This document shows, in pieces, positions 22,286 through 34,879 of a DNA stretch of 64,000 nucleotides. A model generated the notes under the pieces. The model did not search any database, had not been told where the DNA came from, and saw nothing but the letters and a program-made list of their open reading frames with translations. Numbering within the stretch: position 1 is the first letter of the stretch; every line of letters starts with the position of its first letter. Source of the DNA: Paralithodes platypus (Eukaryota > Arthropoda > Malacostraca > Decapoda > Lithodidae); the NCBI GenBank assembly GCA_032716605.1, contig CM064517.1, positions 19,822,742 through 19,886,741 of the forward strand, given 5' to 3'. Both the position numbers and the translations under genes were made by a program.

Positions 22286-22600
22286 TAACAACAATAACAC
22301 TTTACGTCATCATCCTAGCAACCAATCAACAACAAACAAACACGTACCTCATCATCCTGGCAACCAATAAAAGGGATAACACGTGACGTCACTACCCTAT
22401 ATATAGTAACCTTTACCTTTAGATACCTTTAGATGTGTTCGCCGCTCTTCTAGCGGCACCAAGGAGCGCGACGCCCCTCGTTATGGGTGGTGATTTGGTG
22501 CAGTAGACTGTTTGAAGCGACAGCTCGCTCCCTTGCGAGGATGGGCTCGTCTGGCACTTTTTGCAGTTCGACATCTAGGGCTCTCTTGACCAAGAGAGCC
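22286..22600 (+). promoter_or_regulatory. Promoter-like island with TATA box and hairpins between the two CRE/CCAAT arrays
   Basis: Three diverged array-like units (CAACCAATCAACAAC, CAACCAATAAAAGG) lead to CACGTGACGTCAC (E-box overlapping a perfect CRE, 22,381-22,393), then CCTATATATAG (about 22,396-22,406), a TATA box. The downstream 190 bp is GC-richer and single-copy. It holds perfect hairpins: GCCGCTCTTCTAGCGGC (about 22,441), CTCGCTCCCTTGCGAG (about 22,524), and one with 9-bp arms GGCTCTCTT / AAGAGAGCC (about 22,579). TTTTT occurs at 22,559. It may encode a small RNA or be a promoter remnant. I did not recognise a known RNA. Confidence 0.4.
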
Positions 22601-25600
22601 AATCAGCAACAACACAACACTTAAGGGGGTTCACCGGTTGTTTGTGTTTCTCTCCTTTGTTCTCTTTCCCTGGCTTGTATTCATTCGGCCCCATTCAGCC
22701 AACCGTTTTAAGACGTTTATCCCCATCCAGGTGTCGATTTCTTCCTGGCGAGCGATAGCGAGCCAGCATTGTATGGAGAAATCCGGCTTCGCCAGACATT
22801 TTTCTATCGAAAAATTTAAAAATTTAGCTTGCTGTCGAAACAAAAAAATATATGCTGGCTCGCTACCACTCGCCAAGAAAATATTGACACCTGGATGGGG
22901 GTAAATGTCTTAAAACAGTAGGCTGAATGGGTCCGAATGGATACAAGCCAAAGAGAGGGAGAGAAATAGAAAACAAGCAACGTAGGCTCCCTTAAGTCAT
23001 CACCCCAGCAACCAATCAGCAACAACACAACACTTATGTCATCACCCCAGCAACCAATCAGTAACAACACAACACTTACGTCATCACCCTAGCAACCAAT
23101 CAGTAACAACACAACACTTTCGTCATCACCCCAGCAACCAATCAGCAACAACACAACACTTATGTCATCACCCCAGCAACCAATCAGCAACAACACAACA
23201 CTTACGTCATCACCCCAGCAACCAATCAGTAACAACACAACACTTAAGTCATCACCCCAGCAACCAATCAGTAACAACACAACACTTAAGTCATCACCCC
23301 AGCAACCAATCAGCAACAACACAACACTTATGTCATCACCCCAGCAACCAATCAGCAACAACACAACACTTATGTCATCACCCCCCAACCAATCAGTAAC
23401 ACACAACACTTTCGTCATCACCCCAGCAACCAATCAGCAACAACACAACACTTATGTCATCACCCCAGCAACCAATCAGCAACAACACAACACTTACGTC
23501 ATCACCCCAGCAACCAATCAGTAACAACACAACACTTACGTCATCACCCCAGCAACCAATCAGCAACAACACAACACTTATGTCATCACCCCAGCAACCA
23601 ATCAGCAACAACACAACACTTATGTCATCACCCAAGCAGTAACAACACAACACTTACGTCATCACCCCAGCAACCAATCAGCAACAACACAACACTTATG
23701 TCATCACCCCAGCAACCAATCAGCAACAACACAACACTTATGTCATCACCCTAGCAACCAATCAGTAACACAACACTTACGTCATCACCCCAGTAACCAA
23801 TCAGCAACAACACAACACTTACGTCATCACCCCAGTAACCAATCAGTAACACAACACTTACGTCATCACCCCAGTAACCAATCAGCAACAACACAACACT
23901 TACGTCATCACCCCAGTAACCAATCAGTAACACAACACTTACGTCATCACCCCAGTAACCAATCAGCAACAACATAACACTTATGTCATCACCCCAGTAA
24001 CCAATTAGCAACAACACAACACTTACGTCATCACCCTAGTAACCAATCAGTAACCACACAACACTTACGTCATCACCCCAGTAACCAATCAGTAATAACA
24101 CAACACTTACGTCATCACCCCAGTTACCAATCAGTAACACAACACTTACGTCATCACCCCAGCAACCAATCAGCAACAACACAACACTTAGGTCATCACC
24201 CCAGTAACCAATTAGCAACAACACAACACTTACGTCATCACCCAGTAACCAATCAGCAACAACACAACACTTATGTCATCACCCCAGTAACCAATCAGCA
24301 ACAACACAACACTTATGTCATCACCCCAGTAACCAATCAGCAACAACACAACACTTACGTCATCACCCCAGTAACCAATTAGCAACAACACAACACTTAC
24401 GTCATCACCCAGTAACCAATCAGCAACAACATAACACTTACGTCATCACCCCAGTAACCAATTAGCAACAACACAACACTTACGTCATCACCCAGTAACC
24501 AATCAGCAACAACACAACACTTATGTCATCACCCCAGCAACCAATTAGCAACAACACAACACTTACGTCATCACCCCAGCAACCAATCAGCAACAACACA
24601 ACACTTATGTCATCACCCTAGTAACCACACAACACTTATGTCATCACCCCAGTAACCAATTAGCAACAACACAACACTTACGTCATCACCCAGTAACCAA
24701 TCAGCAACAACATAACACTTACATCATCACCCCAGAAACCAATCAGCAACAACACAACACTTATGTCATCACCCTAGTAACCAATCAGTAACCACACAAC
24801 ACTTACGTCATCACCCCAGTAACCAATCAGTAATAACACAACACTTACGTCATCACCCCAGTAACCAATCAACAACAACACAACACTTACGTCATCACCC
24901 CAGTAACCAATCAGTAACACAACACTTACGTCATCACCCCAGTAACCAATCAGCAACAACATAACACTTACGTCATCACCCCAGTAACCAATTAGCAACA
25001 ACACAACACTTACGTCATCACCCTAGTAACCAATCAGTAACCACACAACACTTACGTCATCACCCTAGTAACCAATCAGTAACCACACAACACTTACGTC
25101 ATCACCCCAGTAACCAATCAGTAATAACACAACACTTACGTCATCACCCCAGTAACCAATCAGTAACACAACACTTACGTCATCACCCCAGTAACCAATC
25201 AGCAACAACACAACACTTACGTCATCACCCCAGTAACCAATTAGCAACAACACAACACTTACGTCATCACCCAGTAACCAATCAGCAACAACATAACACT
25301 TACGTCATCACCCCAGTAACCAATTAGCAACAACACAACACTTACGTCATCACCCAGTAACCAATCAGCAACAACACAACACTTATGTCATCACCCCAGC
25401 AACCAATTAGCAACAACACAACACTTACGTCATCACCCCAGCAACCAATCAGCAACAACACAACACTTATGTCATCACCCTAGTAACCACACAACACTTA
25501 TGTCATCACCCCAGTAACCAATTAGCAACAACACAACACTTACGTCATCACCCAGTAACCAATCAGCAACAACATAACACTTACATCATCACCCCAGAAA

Positions 25601-26103
25601 CCAATCAGCAACAACAACACTTATGTCATCACCCTAGTAACCAATCAGTAACCACACAACACTTACGTCATCACCCCAGTAACCAATCAGTAATAACACA
25701 ACACTTACGTCATCACCCCAGTAACCAATCAACAACAACACAACACTTACGTCATCACCCCAGTAACCAATCAGTAACACAACACTTACGTCATCACCCC
25801 AGTAACCAATCAGCAACAACATAACACTTACGTCATCACCCCAGTAACCAATTAGCAACAACACAACACTTACGTCATCACCCTAGTAACCAATCAGTAA
25901 CCACACAACACTTACGTCATCACCCTAGTAACCAATCAGTAACCACACAACACTTACGTCATCACCCCAGTAACCAATCAGTAATAACACAACACTTACG
26001 TCATCACCCCAGTAACCAATCAGTAACACAACACTTACGTCATCACCCCAGTAACCAATCAGCAACAACACAACACTTACGTCATCACCCCAGCAACCAA
26101 TCC
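22601..26103. repeat. CRE/CCAAT minisatellite, right array (about 75 units)
   Basis: Unit usually 42 bp (CCAATCAGCAACAACACAAC then ACTTACGTCATCACCCCAGT and AA). Deleted variants are about 39 bp. TTACGTCA is a bZIP/CRE variant, and AACCAATCAG is an NF-Y-type CCAAT box. The first unit starts inside the last hairpin of the island. A family B element is inserted at 22,621, and an 860-bp segment is duplicated in tandem (about 24,340-25,200 and 25,200-26,060). Minus-strand frames repeating LLIGYWGDDVSVV are by-products. Confidence 0.95.
22621..22995 (-). mobile_element. Family B foldback element inserted in the array
   Basis: The array reads CAACACTTAA, then the element (GGGGGTTCACCGG ... GTAGGCTCCC), then TTAAGTCATCACC. 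Uninterrupted units reading CACTTAAGTCATC occur at 23,242 and 23,284, so the pre-insertion site is known and TTAA was duplicated. Both arms and the central hairpins are complete. Confidence 0.95.
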
Positions 26104-26203
26104 CAGGACTCGCTTGCTCAAATACAAACCTGGAAACAGAGAAGACATAAATGAAGAGAGGATGCATGTGTACGAAATCAATGGTAGTATCATCAATAGG
26201 AGT

Positions 26204-26599
26204 TTTATGGGGAGATGGGTCGTTTGTCTAGATCCCCTTCTCCCTCAAGTTTAGCCCCATTAGTTTTGAGATTTTTAGACTTTTACCCTATTAGTTTGAC
26301 AATTTTAAGACCTTTTGCCCCATTTCTTTGTCAATATTAAGACCTCTCGTGTAATTTAATTGTCGAATGTGTTTTTCCCTGGAGAACGATAGTGCGCCTG
26401 TAATTTTGGAAGACTCGGCTTTCGGCCGGGACATTTATCAACCGAAAAATGTACAAATTATACAAATTAACCTAGAAGGGAGATCTAATGGATTTTTTTT
26501 TTTTTTTTTTTTTAAGTGTGATGGAAGTCTAAGGAAGAAAAATAAATAAATAATAATATATGAAATGATAGACCAAAAAATATAGCCATCTCCCCTTAC
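26204..26599 (+). mobile_element. Family A element with T-run expansion
   Basis: Left TTTATGGGGAGATGGGTCG, right GCCATCTCCCCTTAC, both TTAA sites mutated by one base. A T-run of about 21 (26,492-26,513) has grown in the position where other copies read GTGTTTTTTT. The internal repeats are intact. Confidence 0.88.
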
Positions 26600-26676
26600 T
26601 GCAGATTAGATGGGGCAGTTTGTATATATGGAACAAGTTAATATTCAACCCGTCATAACTTTACCTAACCTAATAT

Positions 26677-26892
26677 TTAACCCCCATCAGTACTGGCGAG
26701 GTCTTTTTAGCTTTATTCTGGCTACTATCAAAACATTATATTCTGTTTCAAATGGGCCTCCAGCAATTAACAGGCTTCGAACTATCTCACCTGACCCTTC
26801 TTACTACCAAAGATCCTTCTTAAACTGCACAACATTGTCTAAATATAGCTAGAATATTATTTAAAAGACGTCACCGGTACAGAAGGGGTTAA
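26677..26892 (+). mobile_element. Family C element, full length
   Basis: TTAACCCCCATCAGTACTGG and GTCACCGGTACAGAAGGGG with TTAA at both ends. The inner inverted block AAACATTATATTCTG / AAATATAGCTAG is partly retained. Confidence 0.85.
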
Positions 26893-26940
26893 TAGAAGTT
26901 AATGTAACCTATGCTATATACCGATACCATTACTATAAGA

Positions 26941-27148
26941 AGCGCCAACGAACTTGACAATAATCTGGATCCCTGACCTCTTCGTAACTCAAAAGGGCCT
27001 AGAGCAAACTGGCTGTAAATATCCACACCTATTTCCTGGTGGACTCTTCCCAAATGATAGGAATTTCAGCCCGATTGCTTCCATTCTTTTTGAGTTATAA
27101 AAAGTTAAGGGGTCAAGATTGTCAAGTTCGTTGGCGCTACCTATACAG
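26941..27148. mobile_element. Foldback element (family J), single copy
   Basis: AGCGCCAACGAACTTGACAA at the left and its inverse TTGTCAAGTTCGTTGGCGCT at the right (near 27,128-27,148), with further pairing of GTAACTCAAAAGG and TTTTTGAGTTATAA. About 208 bp in all. No TTAA at the ends, so it is a different class from A-D. No second copy in the window. Confidence 0.7.
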
Positions 27149-27234
27149 ATGACTAAGTCCTTGGGGACTAAAGAGGTCTATAAAATCTATAGGCTCAAAC
27201 TCAAATAAATTAATATATCAAAATAATGGAAACG

Positions 27235-28281
27235 GTAATGTATGCCTGTTGGGAGTGCACCAGTAATAAACGGTAATGTATGCCTGTTGGGAGTGCCCCG
27301 GTAATGTATGCATGTTGGGAGTGCCCCAGTAATAAACGGTAATGTATGCCTGTTGGGAGTGCACCAGTAATAAACGGTAATGTATGCCTGTTGGGAGTGC
27401 ACCAGTAATAAACGGTAATGTATGCCTGTTGGGAGTGCCCCGGTAATGTATGCATGTTGGGAGTGCCCCAGTAATAAACGGTAATGTATGCCTGTTGGGA
27501 GTGCACCAGTAATAAACGGTAATGTATGCCTGTTGGGAGTGCACCAGTAATAAACGGTAATGTATGCATGTTGGGAGTGCACCAGTAATAAACGGTAATG
27601 TATGCATGTTGGGAGTGCACCAGTAATAAACGGTAATGTATGCATGTTGGGAGTGCCCCAGTAATAAACGGTAATGTATGCATGTTGGGAGTGCCCCAGT
27701 AATAAACGGTAATGTATGCCTGTTGGGAGTGCACCAGTAATAAACGGTAATGTATGCATGTTGGGAGTGCACCAGTAATAAACGGTAATGTATGCATGTT
27801 GGGAGTGCACCAGTAATAAACGGTAATGTATGCATGTTGGGAGTGCACCAGTAATAAACGGTAATGTATGCATGTTGGGAGTGCACCAGTAATAAACGGT
27901 AATGTATGCCTGTTGGGAGTGCCCCAGTAATAAACGGTAATGTATGCATGTTGGGAGTGCCCCAGTAATAAACGGTAATGTATGCATGTTGGGAGTGCAC
28001 CAGTAATAAACGGTAATGTATGCATGTTGGGAGTGCACCAGTAATAAACGGTAATGTATGCATGTTGGGAGTGCCCCAGTAATAAACGGTAATGTATGCA
28101 TGTTGGGAGTGCCCCAGTAATAAACGGTAATGTATGCATGTTGGGAGTGCCCCAGTAATAAACGGTAATGTATGCCTGTTGGGAGTGCACCAGTAATAAA
28201 CGGTAATGTATGCATGTTGGGAGTGCCCCAGTAATAAACGGTAATGTATGCATGTTGGGAGTGCCCCAGTAATAAACGGTG
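27235..28281. repeat. 38-bp minisatellite, about 27 units
   Basis: Unit: CGGTAATGTATGCATGTTGG, then GAGTGCCCCAGTAATAAA. Two variable positions (GCATG/GCCTG and GCCCC/GCACC) are assorted along the array. Two units are shortened by loss of AGTAATAAACGGTA. Because 38 is not a multiple of three and the minus strand of the unit has no stop in any phase, three overlapping minus frames stay open for up to 374 codons. These are not genes. Confidence 0.97.
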
Positions 28282-28412
28282 GTGCCCTGTGTCCAAATTG
28301 TCATTACTCAATACCCATAAAGAGCATACCGGACGGACCTACAACGAGACATTATTGCCGTGCTGTACAGTCCACTCAAGAAGTTCATGTACTCCACGCC
28401 ATATACAAACGC

Positions 28413-28781
28413 TTAAGGGGAGAGGGTCGTTTTTATGGTCCCCCTTATTCCTCGTTTATCCCCATTAGTTTTCAGATTGTTAGATGTTTGCCCCGTTAGT
28501 TTGTTGATTTTAAGACCTTCCGCCCCATTTCCTTGTCAATATCAAGACCGTTCGTGCTATTTAGGTGTCGATTTTTGTCTTGGTGAACGATAGTGAGCCT
28601 GTAATATTAAGAGAAACCGGCCTTCGGACGGGACATTTTGCTATAGAGAAATGTACAATTTTATCTTGAAGGGGGTTCTAGGGAGTGGTTTTGTTTAACT
28701 TGATGAAGGTCTTGCGAGGAAACTAAATATAAATGAATATATAAATAAATAGACCCCCAAAAATAACCACTGTCCCCTTAA
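28413..28781 (+). mobile_element. Family A element, full length
   Basis: TTAAGGGGAGAGGGTCG to ACTGTCCCCTTAA, TTAA on both sides. The module with ACATTTTGCTATAGAGAAAT is partly eroded. The GCTTGATGGAGGTC segment is present as ACTTGATGAAGGTCTTG. Confidence 0.9.
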
Positions 28782-28839
28782 TAGTCAAACTGTATAGATC
28801 ACCGAACCAACCTTTGTTTATAGGCTCACATCAATCAAA

Positions 28840-28925
28840 GGAGGGAGAGAGAGTGAGTGTGTGAGAGAGTGTGTGTGAGAGAGTGTGTGAGAGAGAGTGT
28901 GTGAGAGAGTGTGTATGAGTGAGTG
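28840..28925. repeat. (GTGTGAGAGA)n low-complexity tract
   Basis: Short GT/GA tandem (GAGAGTGTGTGTGAG variants), about 85 bp, between two A copies. Confidence 0.85.
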
Positions 28926-29038
28926 TTTTAAGCTAGAGGTATCGCAGGATTTACAACAAGAAGGAATGCCAGATCTAAGGCTTCTAAAATTGAAATGAAT
29001 CGTCGTGTCCCTCCCCTCCAATCCCCCCCCCCCCCCTC

Positions 29039-29410
29039 TTAAGGGGACAGTAGCTATTTGTTGGTCTATTAATATATATATTAATATATTTTTTAGTTTC
29101 CACGATAGACCTCCCCCAAGCTTAAGAAAACACCCCCTAGACCCCCCCTTCAAGATATATTTGTACATTTTTCGGTAGAAAAATGTCACGGCCGGTGGCC
29201 GGTTCCTCTTAAACTTACAGGCTCGCTAGCGCTCGCCAGGATAAAATCGACACCTAAATGGCACGAAAGGTCTTATCAAATTGACAACGAAATGGGGTGA
29301 AAGGTCTTAAAATCGCCAAACTAATGAGTTGAACGTCATGAAATGTGAAAACTAATGGGGCTAAACATGAGGAAGAAGAGGGCCCCGAAAAAGGCCCCAT
29401 CTCCCCTTAA
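29039..29410 (-). mobile_element. Family A element, full length
   Basis: TTAAGGGGACAGTAGC at the left, CCCCATCTCCCCTTAA at the right. All minus-strand modules are visible, including GGCCGGTGGCCGG and ACATTTTTCGGTAGAAAAAT. Confidence 0.92.
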
Positions 29411-29599
29411 ACCTGACACACACAAGTTGCCTTTGATAATATAGCGTTGTGTCACTAAAAGACCTTGTGTGTTTGTTCGGTCTTCCATACAGCCGGAGAC
29501 ACTTGTTGGTAGAAGATTAGGGATGCTGGAGGGGAAAAGCGATTTGTGTATTCAATTCTACAGACTACCCCCCCCCCCCCCTCACTCCCTCTGTCTCCA

Positions 29600-29879
29600 T
29601 TCAATACAACGTTTATTGATTTATTGTACCTATTCTTAAAAGTAAACAAATATCCCGGCCGAAGACCAGTTCCTCTTATAATTACAGGCTCCCTATCACT
29701 ATCCAGGACAAACATTGACACTTAGATGGCACGATAGGTATGAAAATTACCAACGAAATGGAGCTAATGGCGTTAAAAATCGCCAAACTAATGGGCCGAA
29801 CGTCATAAAATTTCAAAACTAATGGGGCTAAACGCGAGGGAGAAAGGGGTCCAGAAAAAAACTACCCATCTCCCCTTAA
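29600..29879 (-). mobile_element. Family A element, 3' end eroded
   Basis: The right side is clear (GGGGCTAAACGCGAGGG through CTACCCATCTCCCCTTAA). The left part is diverged around CCCGGCCGAAGACCAG and lacks the TTAA end. A C-run of 12 precedes it (29,570). Confidence 0.75.
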
Positions 29880-29988
29880 TAAAGCGCTGCGCGGTTACGC
29901 CAACAAAGTCTACCAGAATCCTAGTTTTGTTTTTCCCGATCATGCCAATGGAGAGGATTATAGTATGTTCCCTCCCTGGTATAGCTGC

Positions 29989-30366
29989 TTAAGGGGGTTA
30001 CAGGCTTTTTTTTAAATCTTTCTCGTCTTTTCTCTCTTTTCCTGGCTTGTATCCATTCGGCCCCATTCAGCCAACTGTTTTAAGACGTTTATCCCCATCC
30101 AGGTGTCGATATTTTCCTGGCGAGCGATAGCGAGCCAGCATTGTATGGAGAAATCCGGCTTCGCCGGAGAAATGTTTCTATCGAAAAATGTACAAATTTA
30201 GCTTGCTGTCAAAACAAAAATATATATATGCTGGCTTGCTACCGCTTGCCAGGAAAATATTGACACCTGGATGGGGGTAAACGTCTTAAAACAGTAGGCT
30301 GAATGGGGCCGAATGAATACACGCCAAAGAGAGAGAAAGATAAAAAAGCGAGGTGGGCTCCCTTAA
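29989..30366 (-). mobile_element. Family B foldback element, full length
   Basis: TTAAGGGGGTTACAGG at the left and GAGGTGGGCTCCCTTAA at the right. Arms and the CCGGCTTCGCCGG hairpin are complete. Confidence 0.92.
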
Positions 30367-31319
<953 letters not shown>

Positions 31320-31454
31320 CATGTACAGTTCCGTTCCTCTCCAAGATTCTATTTATGGAAGTAAATATAGAATAATAAATTTCAGAGCCATGTGTCAAAA
31401 GGGAGCAGAGTTCATTATTGTTAGTCTTAATGTGAGGCTGATGGACTGTTGAGG

Positions 31455-31768
31455 TTAAGGGGAGATGGGACGTTTTTCTGGTCCCCTTTCTCCCTCGTGA
31501 TAAGCCCCATTTGTTTTGACATAAGACGTTCGGCTCATTAGCTTGGCGATTTTAACACCTTTCGCCCCATGTCGTTGTCAATTTTAAGACCTTTCATGCC
31601 ATTTACGTGTCGATTATTTCCTGGCGAGCGAAAGCGAGCCTTAAATTTTAAGAGGAACCGGCCCTTGGCCGGGACATTTTCTACCGAAAAATGTAAAAAA
31701 TTATCTTGAAGGGGGGTCTAGGGGGTGTTTTTCTACGCTTGATGGAGGTTTAGCGCTTGATGGAAGTT
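31455..31768 (+). mobile_element. Family A element, right end lost
   Basis: TTAAGGGGAGATGGGACG with full internal repeats and hairpins. The GCTTGATGGAGGTTTAG segment is duplicated (31,737 and 31,753) just before the copy is cut off by a family B copy. Confidence 0.88.
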
Positions 31769-32139
31769 TAGCAAGAACACTTTCTCTCTTTCCTTGGCTT
31801 GTATCCACTCGGCCCCATTCAGCCAACTGTTTTAAGACGTTTATCCCCTTCCAGGTGTCGATTTCTTCCAGGCAAGCGATAGCGAGCCAGCATTGTATGG
31901 AGAAATCCGGCTTCGCCGGAGAAATTTGTCTATCGAAAAATTTACAAATTTAGCTTGCTGTCAAAAACAAAATATACATATATATATACAGTATATGCTG
32001 GCTCGCTACAGCTCGCCAGGAACATATTGACACCTGGGTGGGGGTAAACGTCTTAACACGTAGGCTGAATGGGGCCGAATGGATACAAGCTAAAGAGAAA
32101 GGGAGAGAAAGAGAAAACAAGCGAGGTGGGCTCCCTTAA
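31769..32139 (-). mobile_element. Family B foldback element, left end lost
   Basis: It begins in the pyrimidine run (CTTTCTCTCTTTCC), then both arms, and ends GAGGTGGGCTCCCTTAA at 32,139. The missing GTGACC end coincides with the break of the neighbouring A copy, so one rearrangement may explain both losses. Confidence 0.88.
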
Positions 32140-32236
32140 CCCCTTTAACACGATGGCGAAATTATAATGTTATTCTGGGTACCATTAGATGATTCTCCTT
32201 AACTTATAATATACCTCTAGGACGCAAAGGGGTTAA
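32136..32236 (+). mobile_element. Short TTAA element (family E), about 100 bp
   Basis: TTAACCCCTTTAACACGATGG at the left and GACGCAAAGGGGTTAA at the right. CCCCTTT and AAAGGGG form the inverted ends. The interior TACCATTAGATGATTCTC resembles the CTATTAGACGATTTT block of family C, so E may be an internally deleted C relative. Confidence 0.6.
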
Positions 32237-32661
32237 AACGATCTCCTGTGGTGGGGTTGGTGGCACACACAAATACGATCTCTATAAACCCTCCGAATAA
32301 TCTACATAGCTCCTTCTCAAACTGCAGAAAATTCGTCTAATTTTGTATGTATTGTATGTATGTATATACTCTGGCACCTTCCCCAGTATTTTTTGTTTTG
32401 TTTTGGGGTGGGGGACTCGAGACAGAGCCCAAACAGGAACATCACAACACATCAGAAAAACAATACAAAACATACAAATCTCACACACATCGCATAATTG
32501 TAGCCTGAATAAAAAGTAAATAAGTCATCACAGAGCTGAATGGGTTAATATTTCTACAACATACCATCTTCTTCCACCTACCACTATCAAATATTTCCAA
32601 CCAACGTTATTGTGGTCATTATTATTCCTGTCATATCCTTCCAACCTTCAAAGTCTCTACA

Positions 32662-33233
<572 letters not shown>

Positions 33234-33302
33234 GTGCCTTAAAGAGAAGGGGCCCAGCATTAAGTGGGTAATTGTATAATGAATATGCATCTCACCCAGG
33301 GG

Positions 33303-33632
33303 AACCAAGATAGTTACAAGGAATAGTTAGTATCTCTGAGACCGTGTGGTCCATTCCGAGGAGATACTCGAAGTGGAAGGAAAGCGACTGTTTAGTGCAC
33401 TACACTCTTTACAGTGTGCAAATACTATTACTCTCTTCTTGAACTGCTCTACTGAAAAACTGTTTACAACTTCGGAGGGAAGTTTGTTCCAGGTAGAACA
33501 GATCTTATATGTGAAACAGTTTCCACAAATACTAGTGCTGAACCTTTTCAATTCTAATTTCCAGCCATGGTTGCGTGTTGTATTCATAGAGGCTAAACAT
33601 TCTGCTATAATCCACATTGTCAAACCCATTAA
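33303..33632 (-). mobile_element. LINE 3' fragment, ORF2 C-terminus
   Basis: On minus this keeps an open frame with RNHGWKLELKRFST, a CGNCFTYKICSTWNKLPSE segment and SVEQFKKRV, the terminal conserved block of CR1-like ORF2 proteins. It is the same family as the broken fragment at 20,175 but better preserved. The inner end is cut by a family B fragment. Confidence 0.8.
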
Positions 33633-33857
33633 GTATCCGGCTTCGCCGGCAACATTTTTCTATCGAAAAATGTACAAATTCAGCTTGCTCTCAAAACAAA
33701 AATATATATATATGCTGGCTCGCTACCGCTCGCCAGGAAAATATTGACACCTGGATGAGGGTAAACGTCTTAAACAGTAGGCTGAATGGGGCCGAATGGA
33801 TACAAGCCAATGAGAGAGGAAGAGAAAGAGAAAACAAAGCGAGGTGGGCTCCCTTAA
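33633..33857 (-). mobile_element. Family B element, half copy
   Basis: Starts at the central hairpin (ATCCGGCTTCGCCGG) and continues through one arm to GAGGTGGGCTCCCTTAA. The other arm is missing. Confidence 0.88.
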
Positions 33858-33900
33858 ATCAATATGACGCCATACGTTAAGTTGAACATTGAATTTGTAA

Positions 33901-33976
33901 AATGTTGACGCCTTCATCCAGCTAATGCAATCACCAAATGTTGACGCCTTCATCCAGCTAATGCAATCACCAAATT
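33901..33976. repeat. Two-copy 37-bp tandem duplication
   Basis: ATGTTGACGCCTTCATCCAG, then CTAATGCAATCACCAA, occurs twice in direct order. This adjoins the family K element. Confidence 0.9.
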
Positions 33977-34016
33977 TTGATGAATTATAAGGTTTGGAAA
34001 CAAAAAAAGTAGAGGC

Positions 34017-34228
34017 CGGTATCACACGAGAGCTTTTATAGTCAACATTCGATGATCCAACATTTTTCTGGCAAAATTTCTGGAATATTTTGCACTGGTA
34101 TCGGAAACTAGATTGATGGTAGATGAATTTAGGTAACCGAAATATCTTAAATGTTGACCGCATAAGCTGCCAGAACAGTGTTGAGGATAAATGTTGAGGG
34201 AAAAAGCGCTCGTGTGATACCGGTTTAA
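34017..34228. mobile_element. Inverted-repeat element (family K), single copy
   Basis: CCGGTATCACACGAGAGCTT at the left and AAGCGCTCGTGTGATACCGG at the right are inverse with one change. About 205 bp. The right end runs directly into TTAA (34,225), which is shared with the next B copy. Confidence 0.75.
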
Positions 34229-34621
34229 GGGAACCCACCTCGTTTGTTTTCTCTTTCTCTCCCTCTCTCTTTGGCGTGTATCCATTCGGCCCCATTCAGC
34301 CTACTGTTTTAAGACGTTTATCCCCATTCAGGTGTAAATATTTTCCTGGCGAGCGGTAGCGACTTAGCATATAAATATATACAGTATATATTTGTTTAGA
34401 CAGCAAGCTAAATTTGCACATTTTTCGATAGAAAAATTTCTCCGGCGAAGCCGGATTTTCCATACAATGCTGGCTCGCTATCGCTCGCCAGGAAGAAATC
34501 GACACCTGGATGGGGATAAACGTCTTAAAACAGTTGGCTGAATGGGGCCGAATGGATACAAGCCAGGGAAAGAGATAAAAGGAGAGAGAGAGATAAAAAA
34601 AAAGCCGGTGACCCTTCTTAA
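34225..34621 (+). mobile_element. Family B foldback element, full length
   Basis: TTAAGGGAACCCACCTCG to CCGGTGACCCTTCTTAA. Both arms and CCGGCGAAGCCGG are intact. The core contains ATATACAGTATATA, a local AT palindrome. Confidence 0.92.
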
Positions 34622-34778
34622 CTATCATTGAGCGTATACATACAATCATCACCACGTTTTGTGTGTGGCGTTTCTGAATAATCGATAATTGGCACAAAGA
34701 ATAGCGTGAACAGCGACTAACAAAAACTGCGCCTGGTTATTCACGATAGTGGGCTGCACGGAATAGAGAAGGGGTGGC

Positions 34779-34779
34779 T

Positions 34780-34815
<36 letters not shown>
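34779..34815. repeat. Poly-T tract
   Basis: An uninterrupted T-run of about 37 followed by ATAAG. On the minus strand it could be the poly-A of a retrocopy ending at about 34,779, but no matching body is recognisable. Confidence 0.85.
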
Positions 34816-34819
<4 letters not shown>

Positions 34820-34879
34820 GAAGACCTCCGTCTACGTATTGTGAAAACCCTGTTATCCTCCGGTAAATTACGGGGGTGA

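Noticed and set aside
22579..22602. Histone mRNA 3' stem-loop
   Set aside because: The hairpin has 9-bp arms and a different loop; the canonical histone signal has a 6-bp stem, a four-base loop and flanking ACCA-type context. No histone ORF is nearby.
20705..26103. CRISPR-like array (regular repeats)
   Set aside because: Units are directly contiguous with no unique spacers, and the context is eukaryotic with LINEs and SINEs.
27187..28311. Three overlapping minus frames of 281-374 codons with a repeated peptide
   Set aside because: All three phases are open because a 38-bp unit without minus-strand stops cycles through the frames. Not a protein family.
34779..34815. Processed pseudogene ending in poly-A on minus
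   Set aside because: No recognisable coding body is next to the T-run, and T-runs also expand inside family A and B elements here.
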